From Desulfovibrio sp. (GTDB lineage: Bacteria > Desulfobacterota > Desulfovibrionia > Desulfovibrionales > Desulfovibrionaceae): a stretch of 64,000 nt of DNA. Below, piece after piece: positions 52,972 through 63,319 of the stretch. Location of the stretch: assembly GCA_024699605.1 (NCBI GenBank), contig JAILPJ010000102.1, positions 1 to 64,000 on the forward strand, given 5' to 3'. The notes below the pieces were generated by a model. That model was not told the origin of the DNA. It worked only from the letters and a program-made list of their open reading frames with translations, and made no database searches. Made by a program: the position numbers and the translations under genes. How positions within the stretch are numbered: the stretch's first letter is position 1; each line of letters starts with the position of its first letter.

Positions 52972-53976
52972 ATGCTGCCAACTCTGCTCTGGGCCAAAGG
53001 CGATACATCGAGCGTTGAATGTCTGCTCTGTGCGCATCGTTGTGTGATCAAAGCCGGCAAGCGAGGTATTTGTGGAGCCAGAGTCAATCAAGACGGTCAT
53101 CTTGTCAGTGTACTGACCGATTTGGTGAGCGGTGTACAGATGGATCCGGTGGAGAAAAAGCCGCTCTATCATTTTCTGCCAGGCACGAAAACCTTTTCCA
53201 TAGGAAGTGTGGGCTGCAATTTTCATTGCCGTTTTTGCCAGAATGCCCATATTTCCAACATTCCCTCTTCAGGCATGGTTTCCGGCAGTCGTACAACGGC
53301 CAAGGCGCTTGTCGACTTGGCTCTTGCCAAACACGCACAGAGCATGGCCTTCACCTATAATGAGCCTACGCTTTCGGTGGAGCTGATTCATGAGACCTGT
53401 GAGCGCGTCCTGGCCTTCCAAATGCCGATTCTTCTGGTCTCCAACGGCTATATGAGTGCTGAGTTTTGTACGCTTTTGCGCAACGATATCCGCGCCGTGA
53501 ACATCGACCTCAAAAGTTTTCGAGACGAGTTTTATCGTGAATACTGTGGGGCTCGCCTGGCTCCAGTGTTAGACAGTTTGAAGCGCGTGCGAGATCTTGG
53601 CTGGTGGCTGGAGGTGACCACATTGGTCATTCCTGGACTCAACGACAGCCCCGAAGAGCTGGCGGATTGCGCCCGTTTCATCTGTGAGGAACTGGGACGT
53701 GATGTGCCTTGGCATTTGAGTGCTTTTCATGGAGCCCACAAAATGCAGAATCATCCTCCAACGCCTGTGGCCAAGTTGCAGGAGGGTTGGGCCATTGGTA
53801 AGGAGATGGGACTCAATTACGTCTATATGGGCAATGTTATGACGAGCGTGGGAGGCAATACCTATTGTCCGAAATGTACCGCTTTAGTTATTGAACGTTC
53901 GCCCTGGAAAGTGACCTATCCCCCCAAGGGCCGCTGTCCCAATTGTGGCACAGAGATTGCGGGTATCTGGGCGTGA
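52972..53976 (+). CDS. PflA-like radical SAM protein (AmmeMemoRadiSam-system type)
   Basis: CNFHCRFCQN; N- and C-terminal Cys pairs; start MLPTLLWAK after AAGGAG. Confidence 0.85.
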   Translation: MLPTLLWAKGDTSSVECLLCAHRCVIKAGKRGICGARVNQDGHLVSVLTDLVSGVQMDPVEKKPLYHFLPGTKTFSIGSVGCNFHCRFCQNAHISNIPSSGMVSGSRTTAKALVDLALAKHAQSMAFTYNEPTLSVELIHETCERVLAFQMPILLVSNGYMSAEFCTLLRNDIRAVNIDLKSFRDEFYREYCGARLAPVLDSLKRVRDLGWWLEVTTLVIPGLNDSPEELADCARFICEELGRDVPWHLSAFHGAHKMQNHPPTPVAKLQEGWAIGKEMGLNYVYMGNVMTSVGGNTYCPKCTALVIERSPWKVTYPPKGRCPNCGTEIAGIWA

Positions 53977-54476
53977 TTGTGGTCTATGCTGGCACTGGGA
54001 AGGGCAAAACTTCAGCCTGTCTGGGCCAGATGCTGCGAGCTCTGGGCCATGGCAAAACTGTGGCCTTTGCACAATTCATCAAACGTGATGGCTGCGCAGG
54101 CGAGCAGGTGCTTCTGCGCTCCCTTTTGGGCAGCCATTTCAACGTGCAAGGTTTGGGTTTCGTCAAAAATTGCGCTGACAAAGCCCCGCACATTGAGGCA
54201 GCCAGGAATCTTTTGACCTGGAGCATGGCCATACTGCCCAGTGTCTGGCTTTTGATTCTGGACGAAGTGCTGTATGCCTTGGACTATGGACTTGTCTCAA
54301 AAAGTCAGCTGAGCGAGCTTTTGGTCCTTGCCAGGAAATCTGCCACCCACCTTGTGCTTTCCGGCCGCAAGGCTCCTGACTGGCTGATCGAAGCCAGTGA
54401 TCTGGTTAGCCTCCTGTCTTCCGTCAAACATCCTCACGCGTTGGGCCAGAAGGCTCTTTTGGGTCTTGAGTACTGA
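53973..54476 (+). CDS. cobO: Cob(I)yrinic acid a,c-diamide adenosyltransferase
   Basis: VYAGTGKGKTSACLGQMLRALGHGKTVAFAQFIK; GTGA overlap with upstream stop. Confidence 0.88.
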   Translation: MIVVYAGTGKGKTSACLGQMLRALGHGKTVAFAQFIKRDGCAGEQVLLRSLLGSHFNVQGLGFVKNCADKAPHIEAARNLLTWSMAILPSVWLLILDEVLYALDYGLVSKSQLSELLVLARKSATHLVLSGRKAPDWLIEASDLVSLLSSVKHPHALGQKALLGLEY

Positions 54477-55557
54477 AGGCCTGCAGTTCTGTATTATCCC
54501 GTAGCGTCCACACCTCTTGAGGGCAGATGCTCTGGCAAAGACCACAGCCAATACAGGCTTCTGCCAGCGCGCTGTAGACCGCGCTTCCATCTTCTTGTTC
54601 CGTGCGCACAATGGCCTTTTGGGGGCATTCAAGTTCACATCTGTGGCAGTCGCGGCAGTTTCTGTCTTCTGTTTTGGCGTTTTCCCAGACCGGAACGCGC
54701 AGGCGAAATACGCCCGTTGCTGCCAGTCCGATGTTTTGGAAATTGTCCGGTAAGACATCCGCAAAAAGCCCCTGACTGATCCAGTGTTCCTGGCGATAGG
54801 CTCTCAGAGATAGTCTCGCTGCAGGCTTTTGGCAGGCGGGAATGATCTTTTGCCAGTTTTGCCAGTCTGTGAGTCTGGGCCAAAGGGCCACTTGCCCGAT
54901 TTTGTCCAGAAAACGTTTGATGCCCTCGCTGAGAAACTGGCGATCGTCATCAGTGAGTTGCTGAATTTGCAGATCAATGCCCAATTCAGGCAATTTGCCT
55001 CTGACATAGACCACGCCTTCCACCATCCCCACGCAAGGCCTTTGCCCAAGCACAGGCCCCTCGCAGTCCCAGCCACAGACAATGGCACAGCCTCCACTCA
55101 TGAATTCGAAGGCAAAGCTGCCCACGCTTTTTAAGACCCAAAGCTCTGGTGCCGGATAGGCCGGGTCCTTTTTCATCAGGGAACCTGAGCGTGCACCGGC
55201 GTGTCCGGCGATATAGATTTGCCCTTGAGCGGCACAATGCCCTGCGGTATCGCCCGCGTCGCCCAGAATGGTGATTTCTCCGCCTGCGTTCAGCCAACCT
55301 ACATCGGCAGGAACACTGCCTTGTACCACAATCTCCGTTTGGGGAAGGGCCATGGCCCCCACCCTCTGACCGGGATTGGTGAGAAAAAGATGCAGTTTCT
55401 TGCCCTGACGGTTCCAGAGCGGACCGCCGATATCATGCTGACCCGAGGCATGGATGTAAAAATCGGTTTCGCCCTCTTCAATGGCTGTCTCAAGCGTTTG
55501 CAAAAGCGCTTGTGTTGACAGGCGTTGATGGCCTTCAAGAGTTTCAATATGGCGCAT
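54424..55557 (-). CDS. Glutamate synthase GXGXG-domain subunit with C-terminal ferredoxin motifs
   Basis: GltB domain 3 β-helix pattern; CRDCHRCELECP, CIGCGLCQSICP. Confidence 0.85.
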   Translation of the reverse strand: MRHIETLEGHQRLSTQALLQTLETAIEEGETDFYIHASGQHDIGGPLWNRQGKKLHLFLTNPGQRVGAMALPQTEIVVQGSVPADVGWLNAGGEITILGDAGDTAGHCAAQGQIYIAGHAGARSGSLMKKDPAYPAPELWVLKSVGSFAFEFMSGGCAIVCGWDCEGPVLGQRPCVGMVEGVVYVRGKLPELGIDLQIQQLTDDDRQFLSEGIKRFLDKIGQVALWPRLTDWQNWQKIIPACQKPAARLSLRAYRQEHWISQGLFADVLPDNFQNIGLAATGVFRLRVPVWENAKTEDRNCRDCHRCELECPQKAIVRTEQEDGSAVYSALAEACIGCGLCQSICPQEVWTLRDNTELQAFSTQDPKEPSGPTREDV

Positions 55558-55567
55558 ACCTCCTCCG

Positions 55568-57190
55568 CTAGCAGGCAAAAGCAATGTCCAGGCTTTGGGC
55601 AATAGCCCAGTCGTTGCTGATCAGGGCGTCGCTGCGGCCTACGGGCAGGCTGCTATTGCCAACAGGGGCAAGTAGCTTCCTGAGTTCCTGGTCGAAATTC
55701 AGCACAAAATTGACAATGTTTTCTGCTCCGCGATCCACATCCAAGCGTTGCACAAGCCGTAAATCCTGCGTGCAGAGGCCAGTGGGGCATTTGCCGGTGT
55801 GGCACTGATTGCAGCGGCCATAGGCATTCCCCACACAGCCGAGCAGTTCAAGCAGCATTCTGCCCACAAAAACCCCATTGGCTCCAAGACAGATCAATTT
55901 AAAGGCATCAGCTGCGGCGTCGCCGTGCATGCCGATACCACCTCCAACCCAAAGTGGAATCTGCCCCTGCAGACCCTGTGCTGTGGCGGCCTTGTAACAG
56001 TCTCTGAGCTTGCTTGTGATGGGGTGGCCTGTGTGATTCAGGGCAACCGTATTGGCTGCGCCTGTGCCACCGTCAAGACCGTCGAGGAAGAAACCTCCGC
56101 AGATTTGATAGGGGTCACGCAAAAGATTGTTGTAGACAGCCACAGACGTCGAGGAAGCCGCACACTTGATGGCTACGGGCACACGAAAGCCAAAGGCCTG
56201 ATTCAGGGAAAGATGCATTTTCTGCACGCTTTCTTCGATGGAATAGAGACCTTGATGGTTAGGCGGAGAATGCAGCGTGGTCTGAGGCACACCACGAATG
56301 GCCTGAATGTGGCGGCTGACCTTGCTGGCTGCCAGCCAGCCTCCGTCACCGGGTTTGGCGCCCTGACCGATTTTGATCAAAACGCCTGCCGGATCCGTAC
56401 GCATCTTGGGAAGCGCTCGCAGGATACGGTTCCAGCCAAAATGGCCTGAGGCAATCTGCAAAATCATATAGGCCAGTTTATCACTGGTGAGCAGATTCTG
56501 AGGGACCCCTCCTTCTCCTGAACACATACGCACAGGCAGTCCGCACTCTTCGTTGAGATAGGCCGTGGCGATGGCAATAGCCTCCCAGGCACGTGTGGAA
56601 AGAGCGCCAATGGACATGTCGGAAAAGATCAGCGGATAGATCCAGGCGACAGGCGGATGACTGGCCTTCAGGCGTAAGCTCTGGCCTGAGACCTCAAGGG
56701 GGAGTTTATCGGCTGCCAGGACTCTGCCTAGAGGGGCTCGCAGATCAAAGGTGTGACGTTCGGCGTCCAGGGGCGGATCGGTCATCTGAGAGATACGTCC
56801 CACAAAAATGGCGTCCAGTGTCCGTTTTTTGGCAAGATTGCCACGACCACCGCGTCGTTTGGGTCCCTGACTTTGATTGAGACAGTGTTCCCGGCTGTGC
56901 GTATTGGCTATGGGGCGAATAGCACGGCTAGGACAGACTTTTTCGCAGATGCCGCAGCCACAGCAGAGTTTCGTCGGATCAGCGCTTTGTTTGACGACGA
57001 TTTTCTGATTCCCTTTGTTGCGGCTTTTTGCTGTCTGTTTTGGCAAAAGCTTCTGCGTTGAAACAAAGCTGATAGCTTGGAAACTGCATGAAGCCACACA
57101 GGCGCCGCAGAGCACGCAGAGATCGGCATGATAGTCAATGACCCAGGCGAGATCGTTGACCGAGAGGTCTTGTACATTCACTGTATCCAT
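55568..57190 (-). CDS. Glutamate synthase FMN-binding subunit with N-terminal ferredoxin motifs
   Basis: CVLCGACVASC, CCGCGICEKVCP; GltB central domain (KIGQGAKPGDGGWL, DGLDGGTGAA, CHTGKCPTGLCTQD). Confidence 0.92.
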   Translation of the reverse strand: MDTVNVQDLSVNDLAWVIDYHADLCVLCGACVASCSFQAISFVSTQKLLPKQTAKSRNKGNQKIVVKQSADPTKLCCGCGICEKVCPSRAIRPIANTHSREHCLNQSQGPKRRGGRGNLAKKRTLDAIFVGRISQMTDPPLDAERHTFDLRAPLGRVLAADKLPLEVSGQSLRLKASHPPVAWIYPLIFSDMSIGALSTRAWEAIAIATAYLNEECGLPVRMCSGEGGVPQNLLTSDKLAYMILQIASGHFGWNRILRALPKMRTDPAGVLIKIGQGAKPGDGGWLAASKVSRHIQAIRGVPQTTLHSPPNHQGLYSIEESVQKMHLSLNQAFGFRVPVAIKCAASSTSVAVYNNLLRDPYQICGGFFLDGLDGGTGAANTVALNHTGHPITSKLRDCYKAATAQGLQGQIPLWVGGGIGMHGDAAADAFKLICLGANGVFVGRMLLELLGCVGNAYGRCNQCHTGKCPTGLCTQDLRLVQRLDVDRGAENIVNFVLNFDQELRKLLAPVGNSSLPVGRSDALISNDWAIAQSLDIAFAC

Positions 57191-58284
57191 CGTGTGATCT
57201 CCAGATTGTCGTCAATGGCCACCAGTTCCCTTTCTGAAGGGTAGATATCGCAAGTGATGTCGCGTTTGGGCAGGAGCGCGTTGAGTCCAGAAACTTCAGA
57301 AGCGATCACGACCATTTCCTCGTCGCGGCCAATGACGCAGGGCCTGAGCTTTTTGGCATCGCAGCAGTTGATCATTGTCTTGTCGGGAAGCAGGGCAATC
57401 ATCGTGTTCGGACCATTGATTTCAAGATTGGCCAAGCTCTCGCGAATGAGCAAAAGCACATCGGCATCCTGTCGAGTTTTTTGTTCTTCGTAGGGCAGAG
57501 GCGTGATCACATGCTTGAAATAGGGCAGCGGCCATTTCAGCTCACGCAGCACATAGTGCAAGGTATAGAGCAGAGTCTGCGAATCGGATTCAAAACCCAT
57601 ATAGCCGCGATAGAGCGACTTCTGGAATTCGCGGTTGCGGGTAAAGAAGGTGTTTTCACCGTTGGCACACAGGGTAAAGCCTTGCAGGAAAAAGGGATGT
57701 GCCGCATAGCGCACGATGTCGTAATTGGTGTTCTGTCGACACTGTACCACGATATTTTTGGCACGGAGACGGCAATTTTCGTCCCAAAGGCCAAAATAGG
57801 TGGCAATATCGGCTGGATCGCCAATTTCCTTAAGCGTTAAGACATCTGGCCAGAAGGAATAGACAAAACCGGCGTTTTCTCGATGCAAGAGATCGCGTAG
57901 CGCAAGTCTCGTGTCCATCAGCAGATCTTCGCGTTCTGCCTGACTGCGGTAGTGGAAGATCTCAGGATAGTCATAATTGCGAAAGACATAACGGGGCATG
58001 GCGTGCAGGTTAAGCTTCTTGTCCTTGCAAACGTCAGGCACCCACTGCCCAAGTTGCGCAAAGCCATGCTGATCCATGTATTCATTGACCAGGGCAAGAC
58101 CCCGAACCGTACAGGCCATGCTCAAGAGGGGCTTTTCTTTGTCGTGGGCAAAGGCTCCGTGGAGGTCCTGCATGATCATGGCAAATCCCGAGCTGTCATG
58201 CCCTTCCTGCTGCGGCAGCATGAGTTCAAGGGCAGACTTGGGAGCCAGAGGCGTTAGGCTTTTGAGAGCTCCAATGCGGCACAT
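57178..58284 (-). CDS. Glutamate synthase class II glutamine amidotransferase subunit
   Basis: MCRIGALKS, QEGHDSSGFAMI Ntn glutaminase features. Confidence 0.88.
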   Translation of the reverse strand: MCRIGALKSLTPLAPKSALELMLPQQEGHDSSGFAMIMQDLHGAFAHDKEKPLLSMACTVRGLALVNEYMDQHGFAQLGQWVPDVCKDKKLNLHAMPRYVFRNYDYPEIFHYRSQAEREDLLMDTRLALRDLLHRENAGFVYSFWPDVLTLKEIGDPADIATYFGLWDENCRLRAKNIVVQCRQNTNYDIVRYAAHPFFLQGFTLCANGENTFFTRNREFQKSLYRGYMGFESDSQTLLYTLHYVLRELKWPLPYFKHVITPLPYEEQKTRQDADVLLLIRESLANLEINGPNTMIALLPDKTMINCCDAKKLRPCVIGRDEEMVVIASEVSGLNALLPKRDITCDIYPSERELVAIDDNLEITRWIQ

Positions 58285-58298
58285 AGCTTTTCCTTCAG

Positions 58299-60492
58299 CT
58301 AATGGATCCAGAGCAGTTCACTGTACTTGGGAAGCGGCCAGCTGCTGTCCTCAAGGTCTTCTTCCAGTTTGTCGCAGCAGGCGCGTACGGCCTGCATGGC
58401 AGGCAGAAGATGCTGCTTGGCCACTTTGGCCTGCCGGCGAGCTTCTGCTTCGGCACGGCTTGCCGCTAGAGCAGCCACAAGGTCCTTGAGGGACTGCCGT
58501 AGTGCCTGAACTTTGCCGTGTAGTTCCGTAAGCTCGAGCTGTTCTTGCTGACAGGCATCCTTGCCCAGAGTTTCTGTGAGATGTTGAAGCCTTGTGGCGG
58601 CCTGGTCGAGAGCGCCATTGGCCACTGGCAAGACACGCGTTTTGCCGAGCTCCAAAAGTTGCTGACCTTCAATGATCAGGGTTTTGGCATAATTTGCGTA
58701 GAGTATTTCTTGACGCGCCTGCATTTCGCGTTCGCTGAAGATGCCCTGGCTGACAAAGACTTGCGTCACCTGCGGGTCATTATAACGATCCAGAGCAGAC
58801 ACCGTGTTGTCATCGTTGGGTAGTCCACGTCTTTTGGCCTCTTCGACCCATTCTTGGGTGTAGCCATTGCCGTTAAAAAGAATGTCCTTGTGTCTGGAGA
58901 AGGTTTCCGGCAAGAGCTCCTGCAAGGCTGTTGTAATGGTTTTGCCGCTGGCTACGGCTGCTTCCAGGGTGTTGGCGATTTCGTCAAGGCTCGCGGCCAC
59001 AGCGGCATTGAGGGCAATATTGGCTGGGGCGATGGATTGCGAGGAACCTACAGCACGGAATTCGAACTTATTGCCGGTAAAGGCGAAAGGACTGGTGCGA
59101 TTGCGGTCACTTTGATCCACAGGCAGTGCGGGCAAACTCGAGACCCCGATTTCCATGGGCTTTTTATTTTCATGTCTTGCGTAGGCGGGATCGATTATCC
59201 CTTCGATGACGTCGTTGAGTTCTTCGCCGACGTAGACTGAAAGAATGGCCGGAGGCGCTTCGTTGGCACCAAGTCTGTGGTCATTGCCTGCGCCGATGGT
59301 GCCCAAGCGGAGCAGCGGGGAGTGCTTGTGCACAGCGGCCAGTACAGCCGCCAAAAAGACGAGAAACTGAGCATTGTCCTTGGGGGTTTTGCCAGGATTG
59401 AGGAGGTTCTGCCCCTGAGAATCGACGAGGGACCAGTTATTATGCTTGCCACTGCCATTGACGCCGGCAAAGGGCTTCTCGTGTAACAGACAGAGAAAAC
59501 CGTGGCGAGGGGCAATGTGCCGCATCATGTTCATGGTCAGCATATTGTGGTCGCAGGCCATATTGGCTTCTTCAAAGACCGGGGCAAGTTCAAATTGACC
59601 TGGCGCAACTTCATTGTGGCGGGTTTTACAGGGAATGCCGAGTTTGAGCAGTTCATGCTCGAGGTCTTGCATAAAGGCTAGCACACGTTCGGGAATAGCG
59701 CCGAAATAATGGTCTTCCATTTCCTGACCTTTGGCGGCAGGCGCCCCCAGAAGCGTGCGGCCGCAGAGCAGAAGATCGGGCCGTAAGGCTGCCAGATGGC
59801 TGTCCACTAGAAAATATTCTTGTTCAGCGCCAACCATGGGATGGACAAAATGCGCTTCCGTATTGCCAAAAAGGCGCAGAATGCGCAGAGCTGCTTTGGA
59901 GAGGACTTCTATGGAGCGTTCAAGAGGGATTTTGCGGTCAAGTGCCTCACCGGAAAAGGCAAAGAAAAAACTGGGAATGTGCAGGGTGGCACCATAGGGC
60001 TCGTCAATGATGAAGACGGGAACAGTGGGATCCCAGGCCGTATAGCCACGGGCTTCAAACGTGGAGCGTAAGCCGCCAGAAGGAAATGACGAGGCGTCGG
60101 GTTCGCTGGAAATGAGCATCTTGCCGGAGAAGGAGCTGATCACATGACCTTTCTGACTTGGCGTAAGAAAGGCATCATGCTTTTCTGCGGTGAGTCCGGT
60201 CATGGGCTGGAACCAATGGGTGTAGTGCGTGGCCTGATGTTCAATGGCCCAGTCCTTCATGGCATTGGCGACAACATCGGCTATGGCGGGGTTCAGTCTG
60301 TGCCCCTCTTCCATGGTCTGCTCAAGTTCTTCAAAAACGTTCTTGGGCAGGCGTCTGCGCATTTCATCGAGACCAAAGACATTCATGCCAAAGATTTTGT
60401 CGGCCAAAAGACCGCGTTCGTTTTCCGTAGCGGCTCTGCGTGCCTGTGTGGCCATAGCTTGACTGACAGCCTGGAAGCGTGGCGAAAGCATG
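58299..60492 (-). CDS. glnN: Glutamine synthetase type III
   Basis: GSIII features: EKPFAGVNGSGKHNNWSL, RTSPFAFTGNKFEFRAVGSS; start set to MLSPRFQAVS. Confidence 0.95.
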
Positions 60493-60513
60493 GTAACTCC
60501 TTGAGTAAAAGAT

Positions 60514-60852
60514 CTAGAGGGCTGAATTTCCGCGTTCGCCTGTGCGAATACGAATGGCATCGATCACTTCAGTGACAAAAATTTTGCCATCGCCCACATG
60601 GCCTGTACGCGTCGCTGCACAAAGTGCTGTAATGGCCTCTTCAAGTTTGGCATCGTCGAGAACGACTTCGCACGAAAGCTTGGGCAGAAAATCCACCTGC
60701 ATGACGTTGCCTCGATAGACTTCGGTATGTCCCATCTGCCGGCCATAACCGTAAATTTCCGTGTAGTTCATGCCCAAGATGCCAAGGCTTTGTAGTGTCT
60801 TGCGCACTGCGTCAAGCATGCTTGGGCGGACAATGATTTGCAGTTTTTTCAT
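60514..60852 (-). CDS. P-II nitrogen regulatory protein
   Basis: KKLQIIVRPSMLDAVRKTL…GYGRQMGHTEVYRG…GDGKIFVTEVIDAIRIRTGE. Confidence 0.95.
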   Translation of the reverse strand: MKKLQIIVRPSMLDAVRKTLQSLGILGMNYTEIYGYGRQMGHTEVYRGNVMQVDFLPKLSCEVVLDDAKLEEAITALCAATRTGHVGDGKIFVTEVIDAIRIRTGERGNSAL

Positions 60853-60888
60853 ACTATGCTCTTGGGAGTTTGCGTCATAAGCCTCGAG

Positions 60889-62091
60889 CTAGAGGTTGTA
60901 GGCGCGTTCGTTGTGTTCAGAAAGGTCCAGACCAACATGTTCGGCATCATAATCAACCCTGAGCGGCATGATGCGGGCCATGGCAGCAAACAGCAGTCGA
61001 CTTACCGCATAGACATAGCCCCAGGTGGCCACCACCGAGATAAGTTGCACGACAAATTGCCAGGCATTGCCGTAGAGAAGGCCGTCAACCTGATTGATGG
61101 CAGCACTGGCAAAGAGGCCTGTGGCCAAGGCACCCCATGTGCCACCAAGACCATGGATACCCACGACATCAAGAGCATCATCGTAGTTGCCGGGCTTTTT
61201 CAAGAGCACGCCCAGATAACAGACTATGCCTCCGATAAAGCCGGTGACCATGGCCCAGACGAGTGGCAGATAGCCTGCACCAGGGGTAATGGCCACAAGA
61301 CCGGCCAAAGCACCTGAAATAACGCCAAGAGTTGTCGGCTTGCCAGTTCGTAGCCATTCGATGAGCATCCATCCAATGATACCACTGGCTGAGGCGAGAT
61401 GTGTGGAGAGCAGCGCGTGACCGGCCAGCTCGCCGCTTGTTAAGGCGCTGCCGGCATTAAAGCCGAACCAGCCGAACCAGAGCAGTCCTCCACCCAGAAG
61501 GGTCAAGGGCAGATTGTGAGGGGCAAAGTTGCCGATTTTCTTCCGCGGGCCAAGCACTTGAGCCGCGGCGAGGGCAGCAGCGCCACTGGCCATATGCACA
61601 ACAGCGCCACCTGCGAAATCCAAAGCTCCCAGTTTGGCGAGCCAGCCGCCGCCCCAGACCCAGTGGGCCATGGGACAGTAGCAGAGAAAGAGCCAGAGAC
61701 AAGAAAAGAGCAGCATGGCCTGGAAGCGGATGCGGCCCGCATAACTGCCTGAGATCAACGCTACGGTCAGGACAGCGAACATACACTGAAAGGACATGAA
61801 GACGGTGTGGGGAATGGTTGGCGCATTGGCATGCACTCCATGGCTGACGTTGATCAGCCCCAGATAGGAGAAATCTCCGATTATGCCAGAAATATCGCCG
61901 CCAAAGGACAGGCTGTAACCGGCCAGAGCCCAGAGTACGGTGATGGCTCCTAGGCTTGCGTAGCTGTACATGCTCGTGGCGAGAATATTTCTGGCACGTG
62001 CCAGTCCTCCGTAGAAGAGGGCAAGCGCCGGCGTCATGAGCATCACAAAGGTTACACAAATCAACATAAAACTTGTGTCTGCAACGTTCAT
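60889..62091 (-). CDS. amtB: Ammonium transporter
   Basis: Amt signature: DFAGGAVVHMASGAAALAAA, DALDVVGIHGLGGTWGALATGLFA; start MNVADTSF with GGAGGA RBS. Confidence 0.96.
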   Translation of the reverse strand: MNVADTSFMLICVTFVMLMTPALALFYGGLARARNILATSMYSYASLGAITVLWALAGYSLSFGGDISGIIGDFSYLGLINVSHGVHANAPTIPHTVFMSFQCMFAVLTVALISGSYAGRIRFQAMLLFSCLWLFLCYCPMAHWVWGGGWLAKLGALDFAGGAVVHMASGAAALAAAQVLGPRKKIGNFAPHNLPLTLLGGGLLWFGWFGFNAGSALTSGELAGHALLSTHLASASGIIGWMLIEWLRTGKPTTLGVISGALAGLVAITPGAGYLPLVWAMVTGFIGGIVCYLGVLLKKPGNYDDALDVVGIHGLGGTWGALATGLFASAAINQVDGLLYGNAWQFVVQLISVVATWGYVYAVSRLLFAAMARIMPLRVDYDAEHVGLDLSEHNERAYNL

Positions 62092-62116
62092 AGATCCTCC
62101 TTGGACGCCAGCCATG

Positions 62117-62132
62117 AGCAAGGGCTGTGCCA
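62117..62132 (-). promoter_or_regulatory. Sigma-54 (-24/-12) promoter upstream of amtB
   Basis: Minus strand TGGCAC-AGCCC-TTGCT; predicted start ~15 nt before the amtB ATG. Confidence 0.82.
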
Positions 62133-62222
62133 TTTGCCTTAGTCGGGGCCAGAAGCCAGGAAAACCGGCACTTTTGGAGAAAAGGTCGCTGGCTTTTGCT
62201 CTGTCTTTGCAGAAAAAAAAGA

Positions 62223-62412
62223 ACAAAATTGTTGTTTTTTGCCTGACAGTACCTTTTGTGACCAAAGTCATTGCGCCTTTTTGTCACGAAAAATCAGCGG
62301 ATACGACAGGATTGAGGCGTTTTACAAAATTGTTATTTTTTTGCGGCAAGGTGTAAGGAGGGGAAAAAGGCGGGAAAAGGCGGGCTAGGGCAGAGGAAAA
62401 CGACAAAATTGT
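62223..62412. promoter_or_regulatory. Three copies of ACAAAATTGT upstream of the amtB sigma-54 promoter
   Basis: Identical 10-mers at 62223-62232, 62324-62333 and 62403-62412 (ACAA-N2-TTGT dyads). Confidence 0.5.
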
Positions 62413-62415
62413 AAA

Positions 62416-62450
62416 AAGAAAAAGAGCCTTGAACCAAGGCTCTTTTTCTT
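62416..62450 (-). terminator. Terminator after nifB-like gene
   Basis: GAAAAAGAGCCTTGAACCAAGGCTCTTTTTC, T-rich on minus strand. Confidence 0.85.
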
Positions 62451-62452
62451 TT

Positions 62453-63319
62453 TCAGGCCGGGGAGGAGACGCATGAGGAGGGAGGGCGGTGCAAAAAAGG
62501 CTGAAGAATGTGTTTTTCTCCCAGCAAACCGACCGCATCGGCACGACAGCGACTGCAATGGGTCATTTGCGGCAAGAAACGTTGGGCTTCAGTCCTGAGC
62601 TTGGCAAGTTCCGAGCTGCTTGGCGCCGGAAGGTGCGCAAGAGGCGTGCCCGCCACAGGAATAAGGCCTATGAGGTTCATGATTTTTGCGCCCCAGCCAG
62701 CCACTGTTTGGGCAATATGGGGAATTTCGCGATCATTGAGACTGGGCAGCACCACGGTATTGATTTTGACCGTCACCTTCTGTTCGCTCAGTCTCCGTAC
62801 TCCTTCTTCCTGACGTTCCCTAAGCAGTTGAGCGGCCATGGCTCCTTGCAGTGGGGAGTCGGCAACCTGGATGCTTTGATAGATGCTGGCAGCGTTCTTG
62901 TCCTGGAGAGTGTTGACAGTGACTGTGACATGAGAAACTCCGAGCTCCACAAGCTCGTTACAATACTCAGGTAGCGCCAGTCCGTTGGTTGATAAGCACA
63001 GCAAAAGAGACGGAAAGCGCTTTTTGACCATCTGGAGAGTCTGCAGGGTCGCCGGGGCGCTGGCCAGCGGATCTCCTGGGCCGGCTATGGCTGCCACACG
63101 GATCTGGGGCATTGAGCTGAGAACTTTGGCCAGCGCTTCACAGGCCTCTTCAGGACGTAAGAGTTTCTGGGTTACGCCAGGCCGAGATTCATTGACACAG
63201 GCATAACGCCTGTTGCAGTAGCCGCAGGAGAGATTGCAGTCGCCGGCGACAGGCAGGTGAACACGACCAAAGCGTGAGCGTACACTGGCGTTAAAACAAG
63301 GATGGTCAGCTTGCGTCAT
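62453..63319 (-). CDS. nifB: NifB-like radical SAM protein (no NifX-like domain)
   Basis: HPCFN, CNLSCGYCNRRYACVNESRPGV, IAGPGDPLA, CSRCRADAVGLLGE. Confidence 0.87.
   Translation of the reverse strand: MTQADHPCFNASVRSRFGRVHLPVAGDCNLSCGYCNRRYACVNESRPGVTQKLLRPEEACEALAKVLSSMPQIRVAAIAGPGDPLASAPATLQTLQMVKKRFPSLLLCLSTNGLALPEYCNELVELGVSHVTVTVNTLQDKNAASIYQSIQVADSPLQGAMAAQLLRERQEEGVRRLSEQKVTVKINTVVLPSLNDREIPHIAQTVAGWGAKIMNLIGLIPVAGTPLAHLPAPSSSELAKLRTEAQRFLPQMTHCSRCRADAVGLLGEKHILQPFLHRPPSSCVSSPA

Noticed and set aside
62354-62373. AAAAGGCGGG direct repeat upstream of amtB
   Set aside because: Only two short adjacent copies in low-complexity purine-rich sequence; not clearly functional.
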